Assembly: GCF_963678635.1 (NCBI RefSeq)
Contig: NC_087070.1
Coordinates: 32,155,704 to 32,219,703, forward strand
DNA from: Symsagittifera roscoffensis
Taxonomy: Eukaryota > Xenacoelomorpha > Acoela > Convolutidae
Length of the DNA: 64,000 bases
Reading direction: 5' to 3'
Shown: positions 11,701 to 25,200 of the stretch, piece after piece
How the letters are laid out: every line of letters begins with the position of its first letter
Numbering within the stretch: position 1 is the stretch's first letter
Translations under genes and position numbers: made by a program
The notes under the pieces: generated by a model
Databases searched by the model: none
Told to the model about the DNA's origin: nothing
The model's input: only the letters and a program-made list of their open reading frames with translations

Positions 11701-14700
11701 TAGTAACAGGCGACAGGTCCTAACTATAATTTAAGGGGCCAACGCTAATTTATACCAACTATTCCTCTCGTGGCGAGGATTCGTAACAGGTGATAATTCG
11801 TAACAGGCGACAATTCGTAACAGGCGAAAATTCGTAACAAGCGACAATTGGTAACAGGCGACAGGTCCTAACTATAATTTAAGGGGCCAACGCTAATTTA
11901 TACCAACTATTCCTCTCGTGGCGACGATTCGTAACAGGTGATAATTCGTAACAGGCGACAGGTCCTAACTATAATTTTAGGGGCCAACGCTAATTTATGC
12001 GCACTGTTCCTCTCATGCAAAATGTAGCCCAGCTGAGCAAGCGTATTCTTCTTGCCAATGCCACGTTACAAATTGTCGCCTGTTACGAAATGTCGCCCTA
12101 CCAAAATAGCTGAATTATAAAGCAACTACCATATAAATTATGGCCGAAACATCGATCAGCTACATAATAAATATGTACAAAAATTATAAATCATTTACCA
12201 AAAACATGAAAATGTTGACACAAATGACGAAAATTCTGACTGGCTTGTAAGCCCTGATAACTTTCGGGTTGTTGCAATTCGGCTGATTTATTTGAACCCA
12301 AAGGTCCCTTATCAATGAGAATAGATTCTCGTCCATGCAAACGTTCATATCCCTACCGAACAGTTTCCTTATTTCTGATAGGCCAAAAAATTTGGCATGA
12401 AGTGTTTAAATAAAGAAAAAACTTACTTGGAAATATTTTTTCTAATCTAATTTCTGATCAGAACTTTTTAAATCTAGGCTATTTCTAGTCGGTCAAAAGT
12501 GCCAGTGGTGCTCGAACAACCGATTTTGTAATGACGAGACAAACACGCAAATCGGGTAAAAGAGCTGAACGTACACTATAACTGAAACGATGAAATGTAA
12601 ATTAACACTTAAATCGAATGAATGAAACTGCTCGTATCAGGGGAAATTCTTGAATGTTCCGACTGCATTTTAATTTCTAAGGTGTAGTTCAATTCAAAAT
12701 TATTGATGAGAATTTTTTTTTTTAATGAAAAAATTTTTTGCAAAGTTTTTTTTTCAGGCATGTTCAGGTTTATTTTGTGGGTTATTTTTTAGCGAGTGAT
12801 AAGCTACAATTGTACCAAAAAATTACGTTTTTCAGCGATAAATTAGCAATTTTTTATTGCTAATTTAGCACAGTTTTTTGAATTTTTTTAATTGGTAAAT
12901 CATCGATAAATTATCGCTAATTTATCAATTTTTTTCGATAAGTAAGCGCGAATCAATTTAGCTATGAAATAGCACGGAAAAATCCATGAAAATCTTACAA
13001 AGAATGGGTTAGCAATTTTTCATCAATAATTATAACTGGGACTTCAACCCGGGCAGCCAAATCCTTAAAATTGCGATGCACACATCTCTACAAACATACA
13101 TTGATCTTTATTCGTACAATCATACAAAGATGTGTTCACGCATTCAAACGCAATGAAACATAATTCACAAGTTCATGTTTTCATAGAGCCCATCCCTTTA
13201 GTGTCTGAGTTGCGTAAAAATGCTATATCTAAGATTTTTCAGAACTTGTATTTTCAGAAGTAATTTCATCCCAAAATGATCATATTACAAAAATGAGAAC
13301 CCTATTGACTATAACTATTTAAAACACAAACTTCAAACAGAAAAGCTGTTTTTTATAATGTTTATGCCTTCAAACAAGTTAAAATGTGTTTAAAAAAATT
13401 GAAACTGTTTCGGAATTCAAGACAAATTACCTTTTATGGTAAATTTAGCCGACACAAAATAAATCGAGAAAATCAATGAGCAAAACAGTCGAAGCCACGA
13501 ATTAAAAAATCAAAACATTGAGCTAGCATTTAGAACTGCACCATTTTTGATTATTTGTTTCTGTATTCCATAGCAAAAAGATAAAAAAAACCCGGCTGCG
13601 GAATTTAAACTAAATTTTTGTCCAATTTCGTCGCAAGGTCTGTAAACATTTCGAAAAGGCACAGATGTGAAATTGAATTTACTGCGGTTTTGGTGTTGCA
13701 GAAATCGCTTCTTGGAGGTGGGGTTGTTTCTAGTTTTTGTAAATTACTTTTTTAGTGGTTCAGTTCACGATGTTCAATACAATGGAATGGTCACTCTGCC
13801 ATAATTATTATCAAATTATTCGATCTTTTTTGATAATATTTCTGCTTAATTTCTTAACAATTTTTTGCCGGCTTGACTGAAATCTTGACTGAGATCCATT
13901 TCTAGCCATAATTAGAGACTTAGAGATAAAATTTTGTTTATGAACGCGAAACCTTCAATGCAAAATCAAAATTATAGCCGGTGAAGAGGACAAAATTTTG
14001 AGAAATTTTAAGGTCAACAAAACTCCACTCAATCGATCGATTTCATTTTTTTTATTAATTATGCTCATCGTTTTGATTGAAAAAAGTATCTTTAAAAGTA
14101 GAACGGGTTTTCAACTTGAAATCTACACTGACTGACCATCATTACAGAACGGTTGCAGAACTTTAATTAAGCAAATACAATTTTGAATAGTGAAAATAAT
14201 TTTCGCTTTGCGGCCGAATGTGCGGTTACAAAAATTATACAAATTTTAAAATATTCAGCGTAAAATTAAATTGGTATATATTTTTTTGATCGTTATGGGC
14301 TGTTTTGCGCTTCGACTAGTTTATTTCTTTTTGTTAGGCTGCTGTCACAAAAATCTGCATAATCTTAATCATTTTTTAACTTTTTGGCCATCTTTTATAA
14401 AATTAATTTTTGTCTTGTCCCTGTGTCGAGAAAAATGGGTTGAGTTTTAGAGTTTTTGAGTTTTAGTATAAGTTCAAGCATGTAAAGCGACCAAGTAACG
14501 TTCGTCATATATAGAAATTGGCCATTTACTTGATTTTACTCGATTTCAGTGGCGGATCTAGGATTTTTTCGAGGGGGGCGGATTTTCAAAACATTTCAAA
14601 AATTTTATCGACCTTTTTTTCTAGGTCGACCGAATTGATTTTTTGAGCTCTCCCTAAGCAATTTGCTGCGCCGCAGGCAAATTTTAGAAAAAAAAACAGT

Positions 14701-17700
14701 CCAAAAAAAGCGTTTTTAGGCACTTTTTGGAAAATTTTGACCAAAAAATTGCGTTTTTTCGGCACAGGCTCCCCCCTCAAAATTAGTATATAAATGGTCG
14801 AGTATTTAGAAAAATTTTAGGGTTGGTCGGCCAAAAACGGATTTCTTAAAAAATACCAAAGGGGGGGCAGGGGGTCGAATCCCTGAGGGAGGGGGGTACC
14901 CTTCGCCCCCTTCCCTAAATTCGCCCCTGCTCAATTTTACATTATTTTTTTATTGATTTTAGAAGCTTCATTTAGCACTCTTTGGCAATAAACTTCCACG
15001 AATATTTAAAGTTTTTAGTGCAAAAAAAAAGAAAATTTTCAAGATTTTTTATTGTTTTTTTTGTTCTTCAATTTTGAAAAACAAGTCTAGCCGCTTGTAT
15101 AGTTCTATTATCACGTTTGTATAGTTCTAGTATCACACCATGCTCAAAAAAATCTCAATTTTAAAAAACAATTTCAACCTACATTTGAAGAACATTAATT
15201 ATTGCGACCTGAAAATTCTGTGCAACCTGCCCTGCAATCGACTATTGATATTTTCATTGTGAATTTAGTTTAATTATTTGCATTGATTCAGACGAGAGCA
15301 CAGCAGTGCACCGTGCGTGTCATGACAACAATGAAGTAGCCCTGAGACTTCTGATGGAGAAGGGGGTCAATTTGGACTGTGCTGATGTGGAGGGAAGGAC
15401 TCCTCTACATTGGGCTGCCACTATCAAGGAACAATCCAACTGTCTACAGGTACTTTTTTAATGAACTAGAGTTGTATTATAGACTCGGAATCTCTTAATC
15501 ACTAAACCGCACCCACCGCCTTGACCAAAACTTATACAAGAGTCTGATAAACGAGTTTGGTGGTTGATACACTATTCTGTGAAATCTCTTTTTCAAAGTG
15601 AGGTGATTTTTTATTTTTCTGTTTGAAACACAAAATGACAATACATGTCTATATTCGGATTGTACGTGGAAGCCCAACCTCATAACAGAAATGATTGCAA
15701 AATACGCTTTTCAATGGGCCTGTCTAGTTCTTTCAAAAGTTAATTGTCAAGCTCTGGTTTTGTTTTTAATTCTAGATTGTTTCTCTGGTTTTTAATAAGA
15801 AAAGTTAGAAGTCCTGAGAAGTTGTTGTTTGATTGAGCCTGATTGGCTTCTTTGTTGTGCAGATGCTGTTGGACGCTGGAGTGAATCGGAATGCCAGAGA
15901 CATCGCCGGAATGACAGCATCAATGTGGGCATGCAGGATGGACTGTCTGCACAACTTCCAGACTCTAGCCTCCTCCTCTTTAATGACGTCATCAACTGTG
16001 TTCTCCTCCACAGCCAATCAGAATGGAGAGATGGGTGAGGGAGCAGGGGAGGTGGAAGTGGACAACAATGGATGGACTTGGATCCACTGGGCAGTGAGGA
16101 GAACGGAGCCACTGGAATGTCTAACAGTGAGTTCACAAGGCACCAGTTAGAAAGAGTATTTGGGGTAGAAATTTTTTAATTGATAATTTAATTTTTTTGA
16201 GGTATGCTTCTAGTTTAAGTTTGGCAAATTAATAGGTTTTTCAGTTTCTTGTTCATGGTTTAACTGAGTTATACCTCGAAAAACAATTTTAATTGTTACT
16301 TTTGAGTTGTTTTGGAATTTCTTCTACTCAAAGTTATGTTTTTAGAATCCATAAAGGCTAGTTACATTGCAAGATATGAACTCATCGAGACATGATGCCA
16401 TATTTAAACTTCTCATGAACTCAAATGATCAGTTTTGATTTTCGATGTTTGCATGGGTTTCAATTTTTCAGACTCTTCTGAACCAGCGCAGTGGTCGTAT
16501 TAAGGACAGCATGGGCAGACTGGCCATACACGTGGCAGCCGAACAGGGTAAGTTACGCGATTTCACATTTCATTAATTCATGCATTCATGCTTTGAAAAT
16601 ATGAAATTTGAGTGGAGATAAAAAAACAGTTTAGTCAAAATCTTACTTGGGATAATATATAATCATAAAAGATGTTTTTTACATATGTTTGCTCAAAACT
16701 AAAGACCATTATAACCGCTGTTGGATAATTTTTTTGCCAAATTCGTTGTCAGATCGTAAGAACTTCCAGATAACTTACTAATTTGTATGGAGTTGTTCAG
16801 ATATTTTATAGGGCATAATCCGAAAACCATAGTCTCACTAAAATCTGTAAAAATAGACAATGCTCAATTGTTTACACAACACAGCGTAGTGTCACATAAC
16901 GGTATTCATTTTTTCCAACCTAAGTCTCAAAAAAGGGCCCATGAATTGGTGCCACCTTTGCAGTAATTTATATATAGTCTCTTATTTTGTTGAGCGCGTG
17001 TCCATGTGTTTTTAAAATTGCAAAAATTGAGTTATTACTGTCCAATTGTACTATAGCAGAACCAACTGGGGGTATGTATTTGCTAAGATGTTTCTATGTT
17101 CACAGAAAAATTATAAGTGATGTTGGCTCAATTTAGATCTAAGATGCCTTCTGTCTTCGAACTTTTGCGAGGACGTTAAAAAAAGTTCTATCTTTTATCG
17201 TGGTATTTTTGTTGAGCATTCCTGATTTTCAATTGAACCGTCTTTCTGACTTTGCTGATTATATATCGCCATCCACGATTAATTGATGACCACGCTTTGA
17301 GCTTAAATCTAAAAATAAGCTTTCTTATTGCGCTGAAATGTTTTTTTTTTCGTTGATTGTATGCGAACCATTATGCAATTATGAACAATTTTCTTTGTTG
17401 ATTTATAAACTTTCCCTTAAAAAAATTTCGTGGTTAAAACTGATACTGTTCTGTATGAAAAAAACTAAGCTACACCCCACTATTTTGCCTATTTACAAAA
17501 ATGTTTTCTGATGAATTTTTAAAAGAAACACATTCAATGGGTAAAATTCAGTTCACCAGGTTTAACAACCAGGGCAATGACTAGTGGCTGAGTTGCGAAA
17601 AGTACTTTCAATTGATCATGATGGTTACGCAAAGACTGTACATTTAAAAAAAGGATTTTAATATGGTTACCTATTAGAATTCCTCTGAAAAACACAAAAC

Positions 17701-20700
17701 TTGTTATGGAAAAAATTTTGTTCCTATTTTCAAACCAATGTCTTCTTCTTTGAAAAAGTTTGTTTCTTTTCGTTTCTATTTTTTTAATGCTTGCATCTTC
17801 CTCAGTTAAAATCATTTTTCTTCTGCGCGGATATTTTCGTTCAATAATTTTTTCAGCTAGGCAGAATAACTTATCCAGTTTCTGCTTTTGTAGTCTATTT
17901 TGGGAGTTTGGAATAACCGTAGATCTTTGAGCCACATTCTAAGTTTTTAATCTGACTGCATATGAAGTATGATTTCTAATTTGCAATATAAGATAGCAGA
18001 TAGGAGTGTTAGCAGCAAAAAATCGACCTCTTTTTGATTATCAACTGGTTGCCCTTTGCTGTCAGAATTTGGAATTTAATCTGAACCAGGATTTTATGAG
18101 TTGTCGTGAGCAGAAAGTTATACTCCTTCAAAAATTCATTAAAGTTTTGTCTTTCGCTGCAAGTCTTACCTATAAATGAATTTTACCACGCGTTAACTTT
18201 TTTACCTTATCTTGATTGATAATGGCACGCGGCGATATCTTAAGGCTCAATTGAAGTTTGTATTGACCTGAGTATCCTCACAAATGGATGTACTGGGTAC
18301 TCGCTTTCGTCAGACACTCCATGCAAAGTCAAATATTTAAAGGTAGAAGCTTTCAATTTATATTACTCGTTTTCCCAACTCGTGATTGTCGTTTAAGAGC
18401 CAGTCAATTTCTCCTCTCAACTCGATGAAATCTTTCTGTTGAGAATCAACTGGATTGATTGATGTTTCGAGGAGGGATCGTACAGATTCATCATTGGTAA
18501 ATCTGTTATAGAAATTTTCTGAAGTAAGGTCATTTTATTTCGGCGGAAGCAATAGATTTTGGTTAGGGTTTTTTACAGCAGACGCAAGGAACATCTGTTA
18601 TTTTTGCTCATCTGTTTTAGTTCGAACTGACTCCATTAGCCATCTCTGAAACGAATTAAAGGGTTTATCACAACAACTAGGCTTGCTTTGCTTAATAATC
18701 TACCCAGGTCCAGTCATTTTGAAAGTGTTGCCAAAAGCTTGAAAAATCTTGAAGATAGCAAGATTCTTGAATTCAAAATAGTTTTGACAGTTGTAAGTTA
18801 CTGAAGCGAACATCAATATATATCCAGAGAAACGTGTATGATGTCTCCTGCAGTCAACAAAAAATTTTGATTTTTTAAAAATCGAATCTGTAAAAAATCT
18901 TAAGGGTGCTTAAAATTTTTTCAAAACAATGAAATTTTTTTTTGAAGCAGTTCAAAGCAAATGGATGAGCAAACCCATTTACGGCATCTTCAAAACCCAA
19001 CACTAACATCATAACAATTATAAAAATGTTTACTAGGTAGCATTTTATCTGGAAGAATCCAATTTCAACATTGCTGGCAACCCGGGTTGACCAAAAATGC
19101 TTATTATACAATTCTTATAAATGGGAAATTTCTTTTCATACAATTTCATACAATTCCATACGTACACAAATTTGTATAAAAACTCTATAATAAACATTTT
19201 CCCATAGATGGAAATTGTATAATAGTTGTCTTCTCCATAAACCAAAAAGTTGTTTTTTGTTTCTAAGTTTCTGAAAATTTTGGGTTGTGTTTGTTGCAAC
19301 CGAACACAAGTGACAAAGACCTTGGTTACTTAAAGCACCAAAGTTTGGACGGTCTTACATTTACAATGCATAAAAACGACCTGAATTGTCTTCCAGATGT
19401 CTTTCAAAAATGATATAACAAAACTAAAAAAACTTTTAGTTTTTGGCAAATTTTTTCAGTTACGATAATTTTTAAATTTTTGAATTTTCAAATTATCAGA
19501 CATTGATCAAGGCATACATAAACACGTCATACAAAAGAAATAGGAATTTTCTGCTTTTTTTAAAAAAAATTTAAGTGAAATGAAAAAAGCCAATATTATT
19601 GTATCCAGGACTACGTTATGCACAAAAAACTAAATTTTGCATGCAAAATTTTTTTTTCGAAAAATGTTGGAAAATTTGATTTGCGGTTGAACAAAATTCG
19701 ATTTGCGGTTGAAAAGAAAACAAACAAATTTTTGGGCCAAATTTTCAAAATTACCTGAAAAATTTTTTGTGTCGCCATCAAAAAATGCCAGTCATACAGT
19801 TTCCATATATGGAAATAGTATGGAAAGAATTTTTTTGAAAAAAATGTTTTAAATCAGTTTTTTTTGTCACCAGTCTGTTCAACTGTTCTCAAAAAGCCGC
19901 AGAAATGGTTTAATTTTTTTTCTATTGTTTTTGTTTTTTGAAAATGTATGAAAATTGTTTGAGAAGCATTTTCTCCATACACTTGATGTATGGAATTGTA
20001 TGATAAGCATTTTCGGTGAATGGAGGTCAACCCGGGAATATCGGCAACCTTAAGCGACATATTTGGTCAAAAACGGTATTCATAGGTAACTTGTTTTGAC
20101 AGTTTTTGCGTGCAGAAATGAGTAATAAAAATGACTTCATACGTCGAAATGAGCAATTTTAGGTAAAATTGTTTCGTTCGAATTGGTCGATCTATAAGAA
20201 TGTTTCTAACACTTGAGTCTTAACTGCACATTAATTAAATCTTGAATAATTGATTTGTGAAGTAATCATCAGTTGTTTCATCCCCATGTAGGTGCAACTA
20301 GTGCATGTCGACTGATAGTGGATGTGTGTGGGCGGGAGTGTGTGAACGAGAGGGACACTCAGGGCAGGACCCCCCTCCACCTGGCAGCACTCAGTGGACA
20401 CGGAGAAGTGCTCAATCTACTCTGCGAACAGGGGGGTCAGTTTTTGTCATGTCGCTATATCCTCATGACTTTCATCAATCCAACTCATCCATTCTTAAGT
20501 TTTCAATCTACAGTTTCTAACCTGCTGATTTTACTAAAATTCGTAATTGCCCCCACAAAATTGTGTGAGACGTTGATGAAACATATAATACTACAGTGAA
20601 ATGTGGGCATCAAATTGATTTTTTTTTCCAAAAATTTGTTTGTACCGGCAGTTTTTTTTTTCGAAATTTTGAAACGAATATATTTCCGAAAAAATTATAT

Positions 20701-22188
20701 TTAAAGTAATTCGTTTCCAGCCGACTTACTGATCGAAGACGAGCACAAAGCCACCGCTTGGGACTACGCCAAGGGAAGCCAACTGCGCTACTGCATGCTC
20801 ATTCTATCCTACTACAGGGAGAAACAAGACGGAACAACTCTGCCGATTGGAGACCCAAACTCCACCTCAAACGGAGGGGTCAGTGGGGGCATACTGACTA
20901 GAAGACAGTCGGGTGACATGACCCCCAGAGGGGGGCGCTTTCTCTCGCCTAGGCCGCCAGAATTCAGTCGACCAGTCACTCCAAATACGCCAAGGTCAAG
21001 GTGAGTGGTGTGTGGGTGAATACAATTTTGTTTCATTTGGCATAATAGAGGCGGATCTGGGATTATCACGACAAAAAATATTTTTATTTGATACTGTTTC
21101 GCGACCAACGGTTTCATTTGTTTTAAATTCCTCTCGCACTATACCACTAAAAACGCTATTTATGTTCAAAGCTAGCTACCCGGGTTGACAAAACTTCTTA
21201 TCATACAATTTCCATATAATGAGAAGATTCTTGTCATACAATTCCATAACGAACAGACAATTGTATGAAATCTCTGTGATAAACAGTTCCATATATGGAA
21301 ATTGTAAAATTATAAATTTCCATTATATGAAATTTTTATGACTAGAAGTTTGCAATATGAAATTTAAAATCGGCAAACGCCTACAAACCTGACTGAAAGC
21401 TAAAAAAGTTGTCTCGAGCTCACTCACATAAGGAAGTAGCGAACAGGAAGGTGCAGAACTTTTTGCGTTCGAAGACAAAATACTTTCCCTCCCATATTAG
21501 CTACCTGTGAGCAAGCAAGAGAGACCCTGAAAACACAATAATATGCACTAGAAACCTGAAAACAAGCAAAAGATCACACAATATCTACAAACATCAAAAA
21601 ATTGTAAGAGCACGCAGAAACAGAATGTTTTTCACCACCAGACTGTTTTTATTAGAATCAAACAGCTGCAGAAATTAGTTCATATCTTTTTTCAAACATT
21701 TTTCGAAATTGTATGAAAATTCTATGACAAGAATTTTTGCATACACCTGTATGGAATTGTATGGTAAGCAATTTTGGTGTATGGAGGTCAATCCGGTTAA
21801 GAAGAAATATATTCCAGCTGTGCAGAAATTTTTACCAGGCTTTGCCAAAAACTTTTAAAATCGAAAATTATTTCTCTTACTTTGAAACCGTATTTTGTTT
21901 ATAAAAACAGACTGACTGGGCGCTCTAGTGCCAAGAGGAGTTCAATGGCAGCCAGCATGACAGCATCTATCAGTCCCCCACCCGGGGAGGGTGATCAGTT
22001 CGAGGACAGGGGGATGAGCACCTACAGGTCATCCACCACTTCACTTCACGGACCCATCTTCCCCCAGAAAAAGGTCAAGCCCAATTCACCCCCACAAGAT
22101 CAACAACTGGAACAACAAGAAGAGCCGCAACATCAGCAACCCCAAAACCAACAAGTACAACTACCACAACAACAACAACAACAACAGC

Positions 22189-22253
<65 letters not shown>

Positions 22254-25200
22254 AACCAACAACAACAACAGCTAAATCAGCAGCAGCAACAACATCATCA
22301 GCAACTGCGACAACAAGGACGGCAAAAACAGCAGCCACGCACCGAGCACTTCGACCGCCGGGACGTCTCGAGTCCGCGACACAGTCCACAACGGGGACGG
22401 GGTTCAAAGAGGGCGCAGAACTGGAGTGGTGATTTTGAAGTTGATATAATGGGTGATAGCAATGGGGTTGTGCCGATGGAATCGGGGGGAGTGGGAGGAG
22501 CTGAGAGTCAGTTACAGTCCGGATTTTCTCCCAATACGCGTGAGTCGGTTTTAGTTCCTGCAAACGAAAGTCCATTGGTCGTCTCATCATCCAACTCACT
22601 CCATGTAATAGATTCATCTTGATATCTTGATCATGATTTAATCGCATAATCAGAAGTAGGAATAGAGGCGGATCTAGAATTTTTCGAGGGGAGTGGTTTC
22701 AAAGTTTTCAAAAAGTTATTTTTTCGGTGAGACAGCGACGAATATGGGTTTTTCATGACAGGGCGTAGTTTTCAAAAAAAATCAAATTACAGAGAGATGG
22801 CGACTGCCTGATCCCCTTTCCCACCTAAATCCACTCCTGTTGTGAACACTTAATACTTTTAGAGAACGTGTTGATTCTAAACGGAGCTGAAGATGAAGAC
22901 AACGATGATGAAAACTTAGCCGAAGATGATTGGAATGTGGAAGAAGGCTTCGAACCAAAGAACTACAACCAAGTAGTACCCTTCCGAAGTAGTCCCAATA
23001 ACACACAAGATAGCCATAACAATAACAACATGGAGTCGCAGAAGAATCCCCATTTGAGATCCAATTTTGTGTCTTCAATCGACAATGATGAAGGAGAATT
23101 TGAGGTAGTTATAAATCATAATTTCTAGAAATGGAAACATACAGCTGGTTTTATATTCGTATCACCAAGTAGGAATACATTCTCAATGAAATTTAGAGTT
23201 GCTCCAGACAAAAATAGTCCTTTTTTCTAGGTCGACGATGACGATCAGAACACTTACGAAATCGATCGACCCGCAAGTCCTGCCCGATCCGAAATGACAG
23301 ACGTCTCTCTCCCGATGAATGTCTCGGATGTCGACGATCCCCCCACTGTCATCCATCGACCCCCAGCTCAAAACACGAGTACACATTCAAAGGGAGGACA
23401 AAATGCACCTCCAGTGAAGTACAACCAACCTCAAAAAATAACCCTAGATATGGGTTCGAATTTGCTTCACGGCTCCCAAAAACCGAGTAACCCGCAGCCA
23501 ATTAGACCTGAATTAAAATCGACTGTCTTCGGTGTTCCGCGGACATCTAACGAGACCAATTCGTTCGGGTTACCCGAGCAAATTACGAACGACAACCGAA
23601 CTATTTCACACAAAACGAACAACCAGAACCAAGATTTTCCAAGTCAGAATAATAAACCACAAAAAAGTCATCAAGTTAGTTTCAACTTGCAATCCTCGGG
23701 TACTCAACAGCAACCAACTCGAGGCCGAGGGACGAAGCCACGAGGGGGACAATCGCCGAATCAGTTGTCACAGTCGCTGTCCCCCGACAACTCGCTGTCT
23801 GTTTCGTCCAATACGAGGACAGCTGTGTACTCGGGAAAAGTGAAGGCGGCTCCTGTTAAGCGTGCAGCGGCATCGCAGAGTCCAGCCGCTGCAAGGACAA
23901 TGCCACCAGAAATCAAGGTAAAACTGATGCTTTTGCTCAAAATCAAAATTCAATCGTTGAAAACACATAAATACCAGTTCTATAATCCTCAAATAGTTGC
24001 AGCTTGTAATACCTTATACAAGGATACTCTACAAGGATACAATCTTTTGAGAACGAGAATGGCGTGTCAAATTTTTAGGTCAATTTGTAGTATAATCGAA
24101 GTATTTTTTAATTCCAAAGCGGTTTAGGTACGTCTTTCTTTAATAAATTTCAAATTTTTTCCCTCAGAGTGAGAAGGCAGCGGCATTGAAGGAACAAGAG
24201 CTGGCCGATATCCAGTTTACGCCCCTGCATAGACGGGCTAGTCCAGGGGGACACCTGGAACCTCTGCAGCCCCTTCCCCTGCCCCACCGAGTAATGACGT
24301 CTTCACTACCCACCCACACTATCTTCACAGACGAGTCAGGTACAGACAAACAGTTAACTTAAAATTTAATTAAAACTGAAAATTTTTTACCAAAAAAATT
24401 TGTATTTTGAAAATTTAGCATATTTGAAAAAAAATCGGCGTAGACGCCGTGCTATTGACGCAATCTACTGAGATGTACTGTAAGTGTTCTGTTAGCTGTT
24501 TTGCGGATCAATACTCATGTAGTATTAATTTTTTACATCCATTTTTGGCTCATAGAAAGGATATCCAAAAACAAGCTCTAGCAGGGGCGGATCTAGGTTT
24601 TCTCTCGAGGGGGGGGGGGGGGATTTTCAAAACAATTTTCAAAAATTTCCTTGCCTTGTTTTTGGATTGACCAAAATGATTTTCTATTTTCTGAGCTCTC
24701 AAATCAGTATAAACACCCCCATTTTAAACAAAGGTGGACCCTTCCTCTTTCCCTAAATCCGCTGGTAAGCTCTAGTTTGTTGCGCAAATTTTAAATAAAA
24801 TTGAGGTGAACAAATGACAAAAAATACTGAAACTGGTTATTATTACGTTTTAAAAAAGCGTATACATTTTTTTCAAGTTTTGACAATGCAGGTTTTTTTT
24901 TCAATCAATTCGAAAACTAAGATTGGATGGCTTTTAAAATTTGACGCGATAATCTGAAAAATTTTGGGAAGTTCAGTTCACGTTAAAACTCAGAATTGCA
25001 TTTTTTTGCAAAAAAAAACAGCCAAAAATGCGGTTTTTGGGTTTTTTGGAAGGTTTTGACAAAAAAAGAAAAAAGACCAGGGGCAAAGATATGATTGAGG
25101 GATTCAACCCCCTCACAACTTTCAGAGTTCTCACCCTGCGATAATTTTTTATGGCATCCAAATTTGAATGATCGACCCTAAAAACCTTCAAAAAACCTAT

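Noticed and set aside
17534..17935. 133-residue basic minus-strand frame in the ankyrin-gene intron
   Set aside because: No motif, no splice context, and low-complexity Arg/Lys/Ile composition. It could be transposon debris, but there is nothing to support a call.
22075..22647. 190-residue minus-strand open frame with a long Val tract
   Set aside because: It is the antisense shadow of the Gln-coding CAA repeat of the ankyrin-gene exon.
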